DNA of 64,000 nucleotides. Origin: Fundidesulfovibrio putealis DSM 16056 (lineage in GTDB: Bacteria; Desulfobacterota; Desulfovibrionia; Desulfovibrionales; Desulfovibrionaceae). The stretch is taken from assembly GCF_000429325.1 (NCBI RefSeq), contig NZ_AUBQ01000003.1, forward strand, positions 124,001 through 188,000, given 5' to 3'. Below are positions 26,712-35,181 of the stretch, piece by piece. Every line of letters begins with the position of its first letter. Within the stretch, counting starts at the first letter, position 1. The notes beneath the pieces are model-generated. The model did not search any database, was not told where the DNA came from, and saw only the letters and a list, made by a program, of their open reading frames with translations. Made by a program: the position numbers and the translations under genes.

Positions 26712-28541
26712 CTAGATCAGGCTTTGCATCTCAGCACGTTCCCGGACATGGGGTTTACTGATGGTGAGCAGGGCGACCCTGACGCCTGTTCCCGCTTCCT
26801 TGAAGGAGCCCTCCGGGAGGTTTTCCCAGGTAGTGGCCAGGGGCTTCAGCTCGTCATTCTGGCGCGGCCCGTTGGCGCACAGGGCCACCAGGACGCCCCC
26901 AGGGCGGAGCATGTGCAAGGCGTGCTTGATGTGCTTGATGTCCACGCCGTTCTCAAAGGGCGGATTCATCACGATCCGGTCAAAGGTGCCAAGGTCGCCG
27001 TTGCAGGCCAGGAAATCCGCCCGGTGGATGTGGAGCCCGGACAGGCCCAAGCGCGTCAGGCCCTCGGCGAGGTCCAGGTTGATTTCCACGGCTACCTTGT
27101 CGGGCTGGTCGCCGATGGCCCGGAGCAGGTTGCCCGTGCCTGCGCTGGGCTCAAGCACGCGGTGATCGGGGTGGATGTCGGCCAGGTCCACCATTTGCTC
27201 GGCGATCGCGTTCGGGGTGGGGAAGAGCTGGGGCACGGCCTTGACCTCCACGGGCTTCTTGGCAGCCTCCTTGAGAGCCTGAAAGGCTTTGTCGTCTTCG
27301 TTTTCTTCCTTGGACGGCGCGGGGACAATCGGGCGCGGTTGGGGTTTGGGGGCCTCAACCTCGATCGTGGCCGGGCGTTCGTGCACTTTGGCGTCGGTCA
27401 GGTAGACGCACACAAGCGCGCTCTTGACGATGGCGATCCTGACGCGGTGGGAATTGTCCACCATTCGTGTGCCTTTATAGTCGCGCCAGATGGCCGCATA
27501 TTCGGCTTGCGTCATCTCTACCTGTGCGAAGGGCTCAGACTGGCCGCGTCCGTCGAACCTCGTGATGGCGATGCCTTCGGGCGCGCGATAGTTGCAGATG
27601 GGGAGTTGCTTAGGGCGCGGCTTCTTCTCCAGCAGCGCGCTTGCGCCCTGTTCTTCCAACATGGCCTTTTCGTAGGCCAGCCGGTTGTCATAATGGGCAA
27701 TCCATCGGTCGTGCCAGGGGATCATCCTGGAGTGTGCTTCCACTGCGATGTCGCGGGCCTGCTCGGGCGTGATTATGTTATCCTCTAAGGCGCTCCAAAG
27801 GCTTCGCGATCCTTCGTAGGTGTTTTCCGTGCGCGGGTACTCGGAGAGCGGGAAGCAGCGTGAGATATGGTCACGGTCGGTGATGTAAAGCGCCCGCTCG
27901 CGGAAGGTCAGGGGCTCGCCGTCCTTACGTTTGATAGCGGCTGCGTCGTTGGCCCACAGTTTCAGGAACATTTCCGCTTGCGCCTTGCTGCGCTCCTGCT
28001 TCCGCTTGTCTGCTTCAAGGGTCTTGATGCGGCGAGCGCGCACGCCGGGGAGTTCCTTGTATTTTGCATGGGCCAAGGCACCGGCTGCCCTGGTGGTCCA
28101 GTATTTTGACGTTTCCCAAAGGTTTACGGCCTTCCGCATGCCGTTTTCGATGCGCTCCGCGTCCTTTCTTGCGCGTTTCTCGCTGTGGTGCCCCACAAGG
28201 ATCGGCTGGCCAAGCGGGATGCCGTCCGCGAGCGTGTCAACGGCTTTGCGGGCGCTGTGCGCATCCGCTGCCCGCTTTTCGGAGTAGCCCTCGAACCGCT
28301 CGGCGCGATCTTCGGCACGATCAACCAAGCTGGTGTCTTCGTCGCCAATCTCGCCGCACAGTTCAAGCGCGAGATCCTCACGCTCGGGCGTCCACATCGG
28401 GGCAACGAAAAGCTCTTGCTGCGGTGCCCACTTATACCCGGCGGCCTTCACGCGGGCGTATGTTCCGGCGTCCAGGCGGCTTGAGGCGTACAGCCGCAAC
28501 TTGTTGTCTTCGGGCGAATATGTGGCGGTCATGGTCTGCAT
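26712..28541 (-). CDS. DUF3560 protein with C-terminal DNA methyltransferase-like domain
   Basis: 609 residues. N-terminal DUF3560-type region (ATYSPEDNKLRLYASSRLD, YKWAPQQELFVAPMWTPERED), a long charged helical middle, and a SAM-dependent methyltransferase fold in the last 170 residues: FPTPNAIAEQMVDLADI, VLEPSAGTGNLL and the N6-adenine-type IVMNPPFENG. Such proteins are common on conjugative plasmids and may protect incoming DNA from restriction; this role is inferred. Start fixed by CCGGAGAAGAGCC. Confidence 0.8.
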   Translation of the reverse strand: MQTMTATYSPEDNKLRLYASSRLDAGTYARVKAAGYKWAPQQELFVAPMWTPEREDLALELCGEIGDEDTSLVDRAEDRAERFEGYSEKRAADAHSARKAVDTLADGIPLGQPILVGHHSEKRARKDAERIENGMRKAVNLWETSKYWTTRAAGALAHAKYKELPGVRARRIKTLEADKRKQERSKAQAEMFLKLWANDAAAIKRKDGEPLTFRERALYITDRDHISRCFPLSEYPRTENTYEGSRSLWSALEDNIITPEQARDIAVEAHSRMIPWHDRWIAHYDNRLAYEKAMLEEQGASALLEKKPRPKQLPICNYRAPEGIAITRFDGRGQSEPFAQVEMTQAEYAAIWRDYKGTRMVDNSHRVRIAIVKSALVCVYLTDAKVHERPATIEVEAPKPQPRPIVPAPSKEENEDDKAFQALKEAAKKPVEVKAVPQLFPTPNAIAEQMVDLADIHPDHRVLEPSAGTGNLLRAIGDQPDKVAVEINLDLAEGLTRLGLSGLHIHRADFLACNGDLGTFDRIVMNPPFENGVDIKHIKHALHMLRPGGVLVALCANGPRQNDELKPLATTWENLPEGSFKEAGTGVRVALLTISKPHVRERAEMQSLI

Positions 28542-28548
28542 GGCTCTT

Positions 28549-28963
28549 CTCCGGGGGGTTGTGTCTTTGCTTTTTGCCTTCTCTCCCCCCAACATCCTTC
28601 CGGCGGAGGGGGGGAGGGGCAGGGCCTTTCACTCTTCAAAGGCCTGCCCCTCCCCCATCCCGCCGGAAGGCCGCGAACTCTGGAAAATGCGTGCTGTTGC
28701 CCGTGGCCAGGTAGCAGGCCGAGTGACAGGCCGAAGGCTTTGCGTAGGCCTGGCGCGAAGGCGTGCATTGGTCACGGGCAAGCCTTCAGCACGCCACCGC
28801 CCAGCGGTTCTTTGCTCTTAGACTCCTGGGCTCTGGCTGTTCGGATTTGAGGAGGCGAGAACTCGCCGATCTCCGCCCCGGTCGTCCGGGGCAATCGCCG
28901 GGTCCAGGGCCGGGCACCGGCCCTGGTCGCGGGAGAGCGCGAGAGGGGGGCACCCCCCTCTCG
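28549..28963 (-). repeat. Structured leader element, copy 2 of 3
   Basis: Nearly identical to copy 1 in its stems, with the CAGGCC / GGCCTG helix clear near 28727-28753. It ends seven bases before the start of the DUF3560-methyltransferase gene. A terminator for the upstream gene precedes it. Confidence 0.85.
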
Positions 28964-28981
28964 CCGGCTGCGGATTGAAGC

Positions 28982-29022
28982 AGTAAAAATGAAGCGCGCC
29001 CGGCGTTTCACGCCAGGCGCGC
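28982..29022 (-). terminator. Terminator between 29059-29184 and the structured element
   Basis: Stem GCGCGCC-GGCG / CGCC-GGCGCGC; on the minus strand it is followed by TTCATTTTTA. It isolates the small gene at 29059 from the structured element. Confidence 0.75.
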
Positions 29023-29058
29023 TCAAAAGGGGGAAACCGGGCCTTGCGGCCCGGGGTA

Positions 29059-29184
29059 TCAACAGTGGTTGTGCGAGTGACGGCGGTGACGGCCCTTCCG
29101 TGGCGGAAGCCGGAAGGTCAGGATAAGCGCGACTGTGGCCATGAGCGCCAACACGACGACAAAGAGGGTTTCGGTGTATGTCAT
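29059..29184 (-). CDS. Very small membrane protein
   Basis: 41 residues: MTYTETLFVVVLALMATVAL membrane helix and a basic His-rich tail (PPRKGRHRRHSHNHC). Start after TGGAGGGTGTGCAA. Single-span microprotein of unknown role. Confidence 0.5.
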   Translation of the reverse strand: MTYTETLFVVVLALMATVALILTFRLPPRKGRHRRHSHNHC

Positions 29185-29375
29185 TTGCACACCCTCCAGG
29201 TTATAACTTGCGAAATTGCTAGGCATCCAATGCCTATCCAAATTCCCAACGGCCGATCTTGAAAGAAGCCTACCAACAAAGAGCCAGCCGCGACCTTTTC
29301 AAAGGCATCCGCGAAACGCTTCAATACTGCCGTCACAATGCCTCCTTACTCATCCCTGGCAGGGGTTGTCCAGCC
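29185..29375. other. Intergenic gap
   Basis: 191 bases with no credible gene or strong structure; contains the promoter for the small membrane protein, presumably. Confidence 0.3.
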
Positions 29376-30059
29376 TTAAGCAGAACCTTCCCCGACAAAA
29401 GCCCCCTCGCACTTTGCGCACATCATGGCCAGACCGGGCTTGCCCCAGGCGTTTTGCCCGCATGGGCATGTGTATTTGAGCTTGCTTTGCCTGGGCTTTC
29501 TGGGCTTGGGCTCACCACCTTCGCCCTCCTCGCCATCGGCCTGGACCGGTGCCGTGGGCAAGCAATCCACGCTCTGAAAGTTGAAGCGGAAACCGGCGGC
29601 AAGTAGCTCCTGGCAGACCTGTTCAAACAGTCCGCCGGGCATCACATAGTCGGACATGCTCGGGCCGACTTTACGGCCCCCAGGCTGGCCAGTGTCGGAA
29701 GGTATGAGTCCGATTGCCTCCATCTTCCCCGCCCATTCCTTGTTGTGGTAGCCGCCCCGGGTGGGCTTGCCGAAGCACCACTGCCAGTGATGGGCCATTT
29801 CGTGCCCGAGGGTCTGCAATATCTCAACGTCCGTCTGCTTCCGAAAGACTGCGGGGTTCAAAGCCAACTCCGGGACACTGCCGGAACCGTCCCGGCGCTC
29901 GAACCGTCCCGGCGAGTAGTACCCGCACGAGCCCGCCTTGCGCTGGTAGGTGATGAGCAAATCGGGCAGCTCACCATCGAACAGGCGCTCATTGAAAAAG
30001 GCGTAAGCACGCTCGATTCCGGTGTATTCCCTGCCAGTAAGTTCCGGTTTAGCGCCCAT
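29376..30059 (-). CDS. SprT-like zinc metalloprotease
   Basis: 227 residues. The HExxH motif HEMAHHWQW is at 86-90, after a SprT-type N-terminal domain (RAYAFFNERLFDGELPDLLITYQRK). A C-terminal zinc ribbon (TCPCGQNAW, MCAKCEGAF) is as in SprT/Spartan-type proteins. These may act on DNA-bound proteins; here it sits between ssb and the methyltransferase, among genes probably used on DNA entry. Start after AAGAGGAAGATC. Confidence 0.85.
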   Translation of the reverse strand: MGAKPELTGREYTGIERAYAFFNERLFDGELPDLLITYQRKAGSCGYYSPGRFERRDGSGSVPELALNPAVFRKQTDVEILQTLGHEMAHHWQWCFGKPTRGGYHNKEWAGKMEAIGLIPSDTGQPGGRKVGPSMSDYVMPGGLFEQVCQELLAAGFRFNFQSVDCLPTAPVQADGEEGEGGEPKPRKPRQSKLKYTCPCGQNAWGKPGLAMMCAKCEGAFVGEGSA

Positions 30060-30151
30060 GATCTTCCTCTTGATTAGTACGAAACACTTTTAGGTCCCAT
30101 CATCCCGTATGGGCGGCGCATCCAGCCGGACACGCCGCCCTTGCCTATTCC

Positions 30152-30601
30152 CTAGAACGGCACGTCATCCATGCCCGAGGCCTCGGACGGGAAAGCCGGA
30201 CCGTAGTCATCTTCGCCCCCTGACTTGTTCTTGCTGTCCTCGCCCTCGGACTTCTTCTTCTCCAGGAACTTGATGCAGTGGGAGCCGTTGGCCAGAACGA
30301 TTTCAGTCATGTAGTGCTTTTGGCCGTCCTTCTCCCAGGAACGAGTCTTCAAAGAGCCTTCGACGTAGACCAGGCGGCCCTTGTAAAGATGCTCGGCGTA
30401 GAACTTTGCCGATTCGCCGAACACCTTGACGCGGTGCCACTCCACCGCCTGGACTTTCTCCCCGGCCTGGTTCTTGTAGGTTTCGCTGGTGGCCACGTTC
30501 ATTTCGGCCACGGCACGCCCGGAGGGCAGGTATGTGAGCTTGGGGTCCTGGCCCAATCTGCCGATGAGGGACACCTTGTTCATGCTGTTCAGGCTGCTCA
30601 T
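30152..30601 (-). CDS. ssb: Single-stranded DNA-binding protein
   Basis: 149 residues. OB fold: MNKVSLIGRLGQDPKLTYLPSGRAVAEMNVAT, VEWHRVKVFGESAKFYAEHLYKG and VYVEGSLKTRSWEKDG. The acidic tail ends MDDVPF, the usual tip that binds partner enzymes. Coats transferred single-stranded DNA. ATG follows AAGGAGTAAAGAC. A structured element fills the gap to the coupling-protein gene. Confidence 0.95.
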   Translation of the reverse strand: MSSLNSMNKVSLIGRLGQDPKLTYLPSGRAVAEMNVATSETYKNQAGEKVQAVEWHRVKVFGESAKFYAEHLYKGRLVYVEGSLKTRSWEKDGQKHYMTEIVLANGSHCIKFLEKKKSEGEDSKNKSGGEDDYGPAFPSEASGMDDVPF

Positions 30602-30622
30602 GTCTTTACTCCTTATGCCTTT

Positions 30623-31043
30623 AGGGTTTTCGTCTTTTGCTTTCTGCCTTACCCCCACCGTTCCTTCGGCGGAGGGGGGGAGGGGCAGGGCCTTTCATCT
30701 TCAAAAGGCCTGCCCCTCCCCCATCCCGCCGAAGGGCCGCGAAATCTGGAAAATGCGGGCTGTTGGCCGAGGGCAGGTAGCAGGGCGAGTGACAAGCCTG
30801 GAGGCTTTGCGGAGGGCTTGGCGCGAAGCCGTGCATTGCCCTTGGCCAAGCCTTCAGCCCGCCACCGCCTAGCGGTTCATTGTTCATCGGTTCCTGCCTT
30901 CGGCTGTATGTCTTTGAGGCGTGCGAGGAGCCGCCGGTCTTCGCCCCGGACCCCCCAAGCGTCCGGGGCAATCGCCGGGTCCAGGGCCAGGCTCTGGCCA
31001 TGGTCGTGGGAGAGCGCGAGAGGGGGGCGACACCCCCTCTCGC
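30623..31043 (-). repeat. Structured leader element, copy 3 of 3 (upstream of ssb)
   Basis: Diverged copy of the elements at 26222 and 28549. Stems change together: GCGGGCTG / CAGCCCGC instead of GCGTGCTG / CAGCACGC; TTGGCCGAGGGCA / TGCCCTTGGCCAA instead of TTGCCCGTGGCCA / TGGCCACGGGCAA; CAAGCC / GGCTTG instead of CAGGCC / GGCCTG. It begins 10 bases after the TraD stop and ends 21 bases before the ssb start. Confidence 0.85.
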
Positions 31044-31053
31044 TTTCCCCGTC

Positions 31054-32853
31054 CTAGTTGGAAGCCATCTGCACTTTGTCTTCATAGACGCCGTGCCTGA
31101 CAAAGGCCTGCCCGGTCTCCAGCCGCTTGATGTCGTCCGGGTGCACGACGAACTCCCGCACCAGGCGGTTGCTCATCATGCCGGTGAACTCGTCCTCGTC
31201 TGACTGTGCTGTGGATTTGAGCGCCTCCTTTGTGCCGAACAAGCTTGCAAGCTCTTCGGCATCCTTGTGGTCGTTCTGCTTCTGCACCATGAGCGTGTTG
31301 CAGTTCTGGATGATCTGCCGGCGAAGAGCCTCGCCGCTCTCCAGCTTGTCGATGTCCGCCAGGCTCTGGAAGGCGAGGAGCGCTTCAAATCCCGCGCTGC
31401 GGGATTTGTTGATGATGTCCACGACCTGGTGCGAAGCGAAGACGTTGAATTCGTCGAAGAACAAGGCCACCGGCTCGGGGGTTTCCTGACTGTTTCGGGA
31501 GTGGACGGAAATGGCGGTTTTCAGGTCGTTGACGATGAGCCGCCCGAGCGCCCGGCTCTGTTCAGGATACCTCAGGCTGTCGAGGCTGAAGAGAACCGCC
31601 TCCTTGCGCTCGATGGAGTCGGCCAGGTTCAACCCGCCATCCTTGAAGATCGGCCGAAGATCTCCTTCGGCCAGCGCTGAAATGCGTCCCTGAAGGCCGG
31701 ATACGGCCTTGGGATCAACATTCTCCATCAGCCGCCAGCAGCGGAGCGCTTCAGGCTCCACCACCTGCTCAGGCATTTTCCTGTCCACGTCCTCAGGACC
31801 GAAGGGTTCGACCTTCGCGTCCTCCTTCTGCTTCTTTGCCTTCTTGGGATCGTCTTTTATGCCCAGAAGCCGCTTCACGTTCCGGCGATCGCAGTATTCC
31901 ACCACGTTGGAAAGGGAGGGGCGTTTTCCGCGCAATGTGAACGCGATGAGCAGTTGTTGCAGGAAGCTCCTGGCTCCGAGCTTGTAGTGTTCTTCGCTCC
32001 AGTCGAACAGGCCGATGATCTTATCCGTAAGTTCATCCGGGGTGCCTGACGAAAAGGCATTGTACGCGGTATCTCCGTCCATGGTGATGACGGAACAGGG
32101 AATTCCATAGTCAGCCATTGTGGATTTGAACTTTCGGATATTGCCACGGTCGCCCTTGCCATCCACGAAGACGATGGCCTTTCGATTCAGCGCGGCGTTA
32201 ATGATGAAGTTGTAGAGGCTCACGGTCTTGCCCGCACCTGTAGTCCCTATGAGACAGAGATGCTGCGTGAGCCACTCGTGGGGAATGGCCACGGGCAATG
32301 CCGTCTTGAAGCTCAACCCGATGGGCACGGTGTTTTCCGTCTGCCTTGTGAAGCGCTTCCAGTGACGCGGCTTCAGCCGCTTCTCGCCCCTGTGTTGCGC
32401 GAGAACACCCTTGATGGAATCATGCTGCTTGAGTGACAGACCGGCCATCCCACAGGCGCAAGCGGTTGTCAGGGCAAGCAGGATGGACGGAACGATGAAA
32501 ACCACCAGCCAGTCATACATGGGTTGATGGGTGAAGAAGTAAGGAATGCTTCGCGCGTCGGTATTTGCAATGGCCTCCATGCTGAAATATTCGTAGTGCC
32601 AGATTGCCAAAGTCTGAATAAACGCATTGCCTCGGTACAGAATGAACGAGCTTGAAAATAACACCACAAAGGCCACTGCCAGACTTTTTTTTAGCGTCCG
32701 CTTGGTGTCCGGGTCTTTCATGCGAAGCATGACCAGGCAGTACGCGACCGCGCCGAAGAATAATGGGATGGGAGACAACCAGAAGTTGAAGATGAAGTAT
32801 GCGATGGGCAGGACGCCCAGCAGGGTCGTTTTCGCGTCGTCTTTTCTGATCAT
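31054..32853 (-). CDS. TraD/TraG-type coupling ATPase (T4CP)
   Basis: 599 residues. Three or four N-terminal membrane segments, then the motor domain: Walker A LIGTTGAGKTVSL near 220 and Walker B VALFFDEFNVFAS near 455. Couples the relaxed DNA strand to the secretion channel. TraD-like rather than RP4 TraG, judging by the Walker A context and C-terminal region (VREFVVHPDDIKRLETGQAF). Follows the putative relaxation protein by 10 bases. ATG after GAGGAGTGTTGC. Confidence 0.9.
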   Translation of the reverse strand: MIRKDDAKTTLLGVLPIAYFIFNFWLSPIPLFFGAVAYCLVMLRMKDPDTKRTLKKSLAVAFVVLFSSSFILYRGNAFIQTLAIWHYEYFSMEAIANTDARSIPYFFTHQPMYDWLVVFIVPSILLALTTACACGMAGLSLKQHDSIKGVLAQHRGEKRLKPRHWKRFTRQTENTVPIGLSFKTALPVAIPHEWLTQHLCLIGTTGAGKTVSLYNFIINAALNRKAIVFVDGKGDRGNIRKFKSTMADYGIPCSVITMDGDTAYNAFSSGTPDELTDKIIGLFDWSEEHYKLGARSFLQQLLIAFTLRGKRPSLSNVVEYCDRRNVKRLLGIKDDPKKAKKQKEDAKVEPFGPEDVDRKMPEQVVEPEALRCWRLMENVDPKAVSGLQGRISALAEGDLRPIFKDGGLNLADSIERKEAVLFSLDSLRYPEQSRALGRLIVNDLKTAISVHSRNSQETPEPVALFFDEFNVFASHQVVDIINKSRSAGFEALLAFQSLADIDKLESGEALRRQIIQNCNTLMVQKQNDHKDAEELASLFGTKEALKSTAQSDEDEFTGMMSNRLVREFVVHPDDIKRLETGQAFVRHGVYEDKVQMASN

Positions 32854-32863
32854 GCAACACTCC

Positions 32864-33445
32864 TCATAGCGGCATCATTTTCGCTTCAATGTAATCGCGA
32901 ACAACCTTGTCGCTCGCCAGCATCAACACGCGGTCCCTGATTTCCTCCGACCCGCAATAATAAACGACCTTGAAGTATTCACCGTTGCGCAATGCCGCCA
33001 CATACTTCCAAATGTTCTCTTCCTGCCGCTTCAGGCTTTTTTGCGACAGTTCGACCTCGATAGCGGCGCTCTTCCCTTGGAATGTGATCACGAAGTCCGG
33101 TATCTTCTCGGTGAGGCCCCTCCTTCCTTTTTCTTCGATGATCAGGCTCCGCAGCTTCGCGCCGCCGATGTATTCGCAATCGAGCTTCCCGAGGATGTGC
33201 TTGCAAAGCTCCTTGCATTTCCTGTCGTGGTCGAAATCCGAAATGTTGAACTTCATTTTGCCCAGATGATAGAGGTTCACGCCGAGCCGGGATTGCGTCA
33301 TTTTCAGCTTGTTGCTTGAAACGAGCCGCTTAAGTCGTTCGCTCGCAGTTGACTTCGCCACTTCCAAGAAGAGCGTCACATCATCCAGGGTGCAGTATCC
33401 CCATTGATGCGCGAGTTCGATGAGTTCCTGTTCTTTCCGTGTCAC
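32864..33445 (-). CDS. Possible replication-relaxation protein (winged helix plus nuclease-like domain)
   Basis: 193 residues. N-terminal winged helix (ELIELAHQWGYCTLDDVTLFLEVAKSTASERLKRLV) and a C-terminal domain with PDFVITFQGKSAAIEVELSQKS. The PD...E-x-E layout and K-S-x-x-R-x-x-x-I-x-x-Y pattern fit the replication-relaxation (Replic_Relax/MobC-like) family, from memory. It is encoded directly before the coupling ATPase and next to large inverted repeats. It is the only relaxase candidate; this is not proven. GTG start after GAAAGGCGGCGTT. Confidence 0.6.
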   Translation of the reverse strand: MTRKEQELIELAHQWGYCTLDDVTLFLEVAKSTASERLKRLVSSNKLKMTQSRLGVNLYHLGKMKFNISDFDHDRKCKELCKHILGKLDCEYIGGAKLRSLIIEEKGRRGLTEKIPDFVITFQGKSAAIEVELSQKSLKRQEENIWKYVAALRNGEYFKVVYYCGSEEIRDRVLMLASDKVVRDYIEAKMMPL

Positions 33446-33581
33446 AACGCCGCCTTTCTGATCCTGGTACGTTCACATGCGAATGGGACGACTCTCTGTG
33501 CCTGCTGTGAAAAGTGCATCGTACTCTTCACAACCGCGCCTTCCGAACGCCCCCTCCGTCTCTCTGCGGATTTTCGCATTT

Positions 33582-33690
33582 ATGCCTTTCCGTCTTCATG
33601 CCTTTGTGCCTTTCTGTATTTTCGTCTTCCCGCCTTTCTGCCTTTTCGTCTTCCTGCCTTTCTGTCTTTGTGCCTTTCTGCCTTTCGATG
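33582..33690 (-). repeat. Purine-rich tandem-like repeat
   Basis: On the minus strand the motif AGAAAGGCA recurs roughly every 11-14 bases with GAAGAC spacers (for example GAAAGGCAGAAAGGCACAAA). It would encode a charged Glu/Arg/Lys peptide but has no start or ribosome site. Same motif as the purine-rich leaders of several ICE genes. Confidence 0.65.
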
Positions 33691-33727
33691 TGCCGCATCA
33701 TCCAGCGCGGCACATCCTTCCTTCGGT

Positions 33728-33794
33728 GGGTAATCAGCTGATGGGGTAATCGGCACGAGTCTTCGAGTGCCATTACCCCATCAGCTGATTACCC
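33728..33794. repeat. Large perfect inverted repeat 1
   Basis: 23-bp perfect arms (GGGTAATCAGCTGATGGGGT plus AAT, at 33728-33750 and 33772-33794), with a further 5-bp stem GGCAC / GTGCC inside. Total 67 bases. The arms contain CAGCTG palindromes themselves. Lies 280 bases upstream of the putative relaxation gene; oriT or replication-origin candidate. Confidence 0.8.
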
Positions 33795-33913
33795 CTCTTA
33801 TTCTTAATTCTTTTTCTTTCTTTTCATTATCTTACTAACTCTACTGACCTACTCTTAATAACTCTTCTTCCTTACTTCTTACTCTTCACTGTCTTTCACT
33901 GTCTTTCTTCTTC

Positions 33914-33983
33914 CCCGCCGCCCCGTTCCAGACCACCCTCTCTCAACTTGTTGGGAGGGGGTGGTCTGGAACGGGGCGGCGGG
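33914..33983. repeat. Large perfect inverted repeat 2
   Basis: 24-bp perfect arms beginning CCCGCCGCCCCGTTCCAGAC (33914-33937) and the complement at 33960-33983, with a partly paired 22-base centre (CTCAACTTGTTGGG). Between the two large repeats lies a 120-base polypyrimidine tract. Together they define the structured gap. Confidence 0.85.
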
Positions 33984-34018
33984 CTCTAATATATGATTTC
34001 ATTCACTATTTTGCCTTT

Positions 34019-34044
34019 AAAACCCGAATCCCGGATTCGGGTTT
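34019..34044 (-). terminator. Hairpin, possible terminator of the pilus operon
   Basis: Perfect stem AACCCGAATC / GATTCGGGTT with loop CCG and extra A-T pairs; on the minus strand followed by TTTTAAAGG. It may end transcription of the minus-strand transfer operon. Confidence 0.6.
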
Positions 34045-34477
34045 GTGTTCGGGTTTTCAGCCCCTCCGCCGCGTCTGTTAGGTGGCTTTGCGAGGCCGTT
34101 TTCACCTGCATAGTGTCCACTACGCTCCAAATGAGGTTCATTGCGTTCCACTTGGGGGCAATACCGTTCTGGTTCATGTAAATTCGCTCCAGTTCTGTCC
34201 GAATCGCGGAAGCTTGTTCCAATGTGGTTCCAGTACGTGCCGGAACAGGGCAATTCCTTTCCAATTCGTTCCGGTTCTGGCCATTTCGACCATGGGCCTG
34301 TGAAAGCGGAGTGGTCGGCTCGAACCACCTGGTCAACCTGGCTTGATCTGCCTGACGTTCCCTGTGTGGCCTGTGCACCGGCTCCGGGCCGCCGGAATGG
34401 CCCCCCTCGCTCCGCTCGGACTCTCCGGCCCCAGCGGGCGCAAAGCCGCCCGCCAGGGCTCGGAGAGAAAGCCCCAC
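34045..34477. other. Region without a convincing gene
   Basis: 430 bases. A minus-strand open frame covers it but lacks recognisable features. From 34140 to 34290 short GTTCC/GTTCTG words recur (CGTTCCACTT, CGTTCTGGTTC, GTTCCAATG, GTTCCAGTA, CGTTCCGGTTCTGG), possibly degenerate binding sites. Confidence 0.4.
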
Positions 34478-35161
34478 TCAGTTCCTTTTGCCATCAGGCC
34501 TGGCCACACGCTCGGTATCCTCGGCCACGACCCGATACCGTTTCACCAGCATCGGCGATGCAGCCGACGCGGCTGACACGTTCGGGCTTGCAGTCACGGC
34601 GCGAGCCCTCGGCTCGCCTCTGAGAATCCTGATGACATCCTCGGCATAGGCACGGCCGCGTTCCGTATCGACGCCCGGCGTGTGATAAGCGGCCACGGCG
34701 CGCCAGGTCAGGCCATGCTGTTTGATGGCCTGGCCCAATATCCAGACGCCGACCTGGATGTTGCCTGGTTGGTCAAGAACGCTCTCCAGGGGCAGCCTGT
34801 AGCGCCGCAGCCATTGGGAGTTCACCTGCATGACGCCGATATCGAAGGAGAGTCCGGCGGCCATGGCCGCCCGGCTCACCTCCAGCGCCTGTTCCCTGCT
34901 CGATGTCTGAACCGTCCGGCCCTGGATGTTGAGCGCCCAGGGCCGCATGGCGGATTCCTTAGTGGCGATGGCCAGCGCCAGCTGCTTCGGAACGCCGTAG
35001 CGCTCGCATGGCGCGTCAAAGAGCGTGTCCAGGGCCTGGCCGTGAGCAGGAGACACGGCGAGCAGAAGGATCAGCGCGGTGCAGGGCGCCAGGGTTCTCA
35101 GCATGGCCAGGATGGGTGTCATGGGATCAGCCGAATGGGAGTTTACGGGATGGAATGTCAT
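34478..35161 (-). CDS. Pilus-associated lytic transglycosylase (PilT of R64 type)
   Basis: About 227 residues. Signal peptide (PCTALILLLAVSPAHG) then an SLT domain: RYGVPKQLALAIATKESAMRPWALN (catalytic E in KES), SFDIGVMQVNSQWLRRY and WRAVAAYHTPG. Opens peptidoglycan for the pilus, like R64 PilT and VirB1. Start at ATG 35161 or 35122. Last gene of the transfer block. Confidence 0.82.
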   Translation of the reverse strand: MTFHPVNSHSADPMTPILAMLRTLAPCTALILLLAVSPAHGQALDTLFDAPCERYGVPKQLALAIATKESAMRPWALNIQGRTVQTSSREQALEVSRAAMAAGLSFDIGVMQVNSQWLRRYRLPLESVLDQPGNIQVGVWILGQAIKQHGLTWRAVAAYHTPGVDTERGRAYAEDVIRILRGEPRARAVTASPNVSAASAASPMLVKRYRVVAEDTERVARPDGKRN

Positions 35162-35181
35162 GAGACCTGTTCGCCGTGCGG

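Noticed and set aside
33582-33690. Possible CRISPR array or minor tandem repeat gene
   Set aside because: The repeat unit is only about nine bases with irregular spacing, with no spacers of uniform size and no cas genes. The minus-strand frame encoding a charged peptide has no ribosome site.
33986-34477. Minus-strand open frame of 163 codons
   Set aside because: No ribosome site, no recognisable domain, abnormal composition, and it crosses a strong hairpin. Treated as non-coding.
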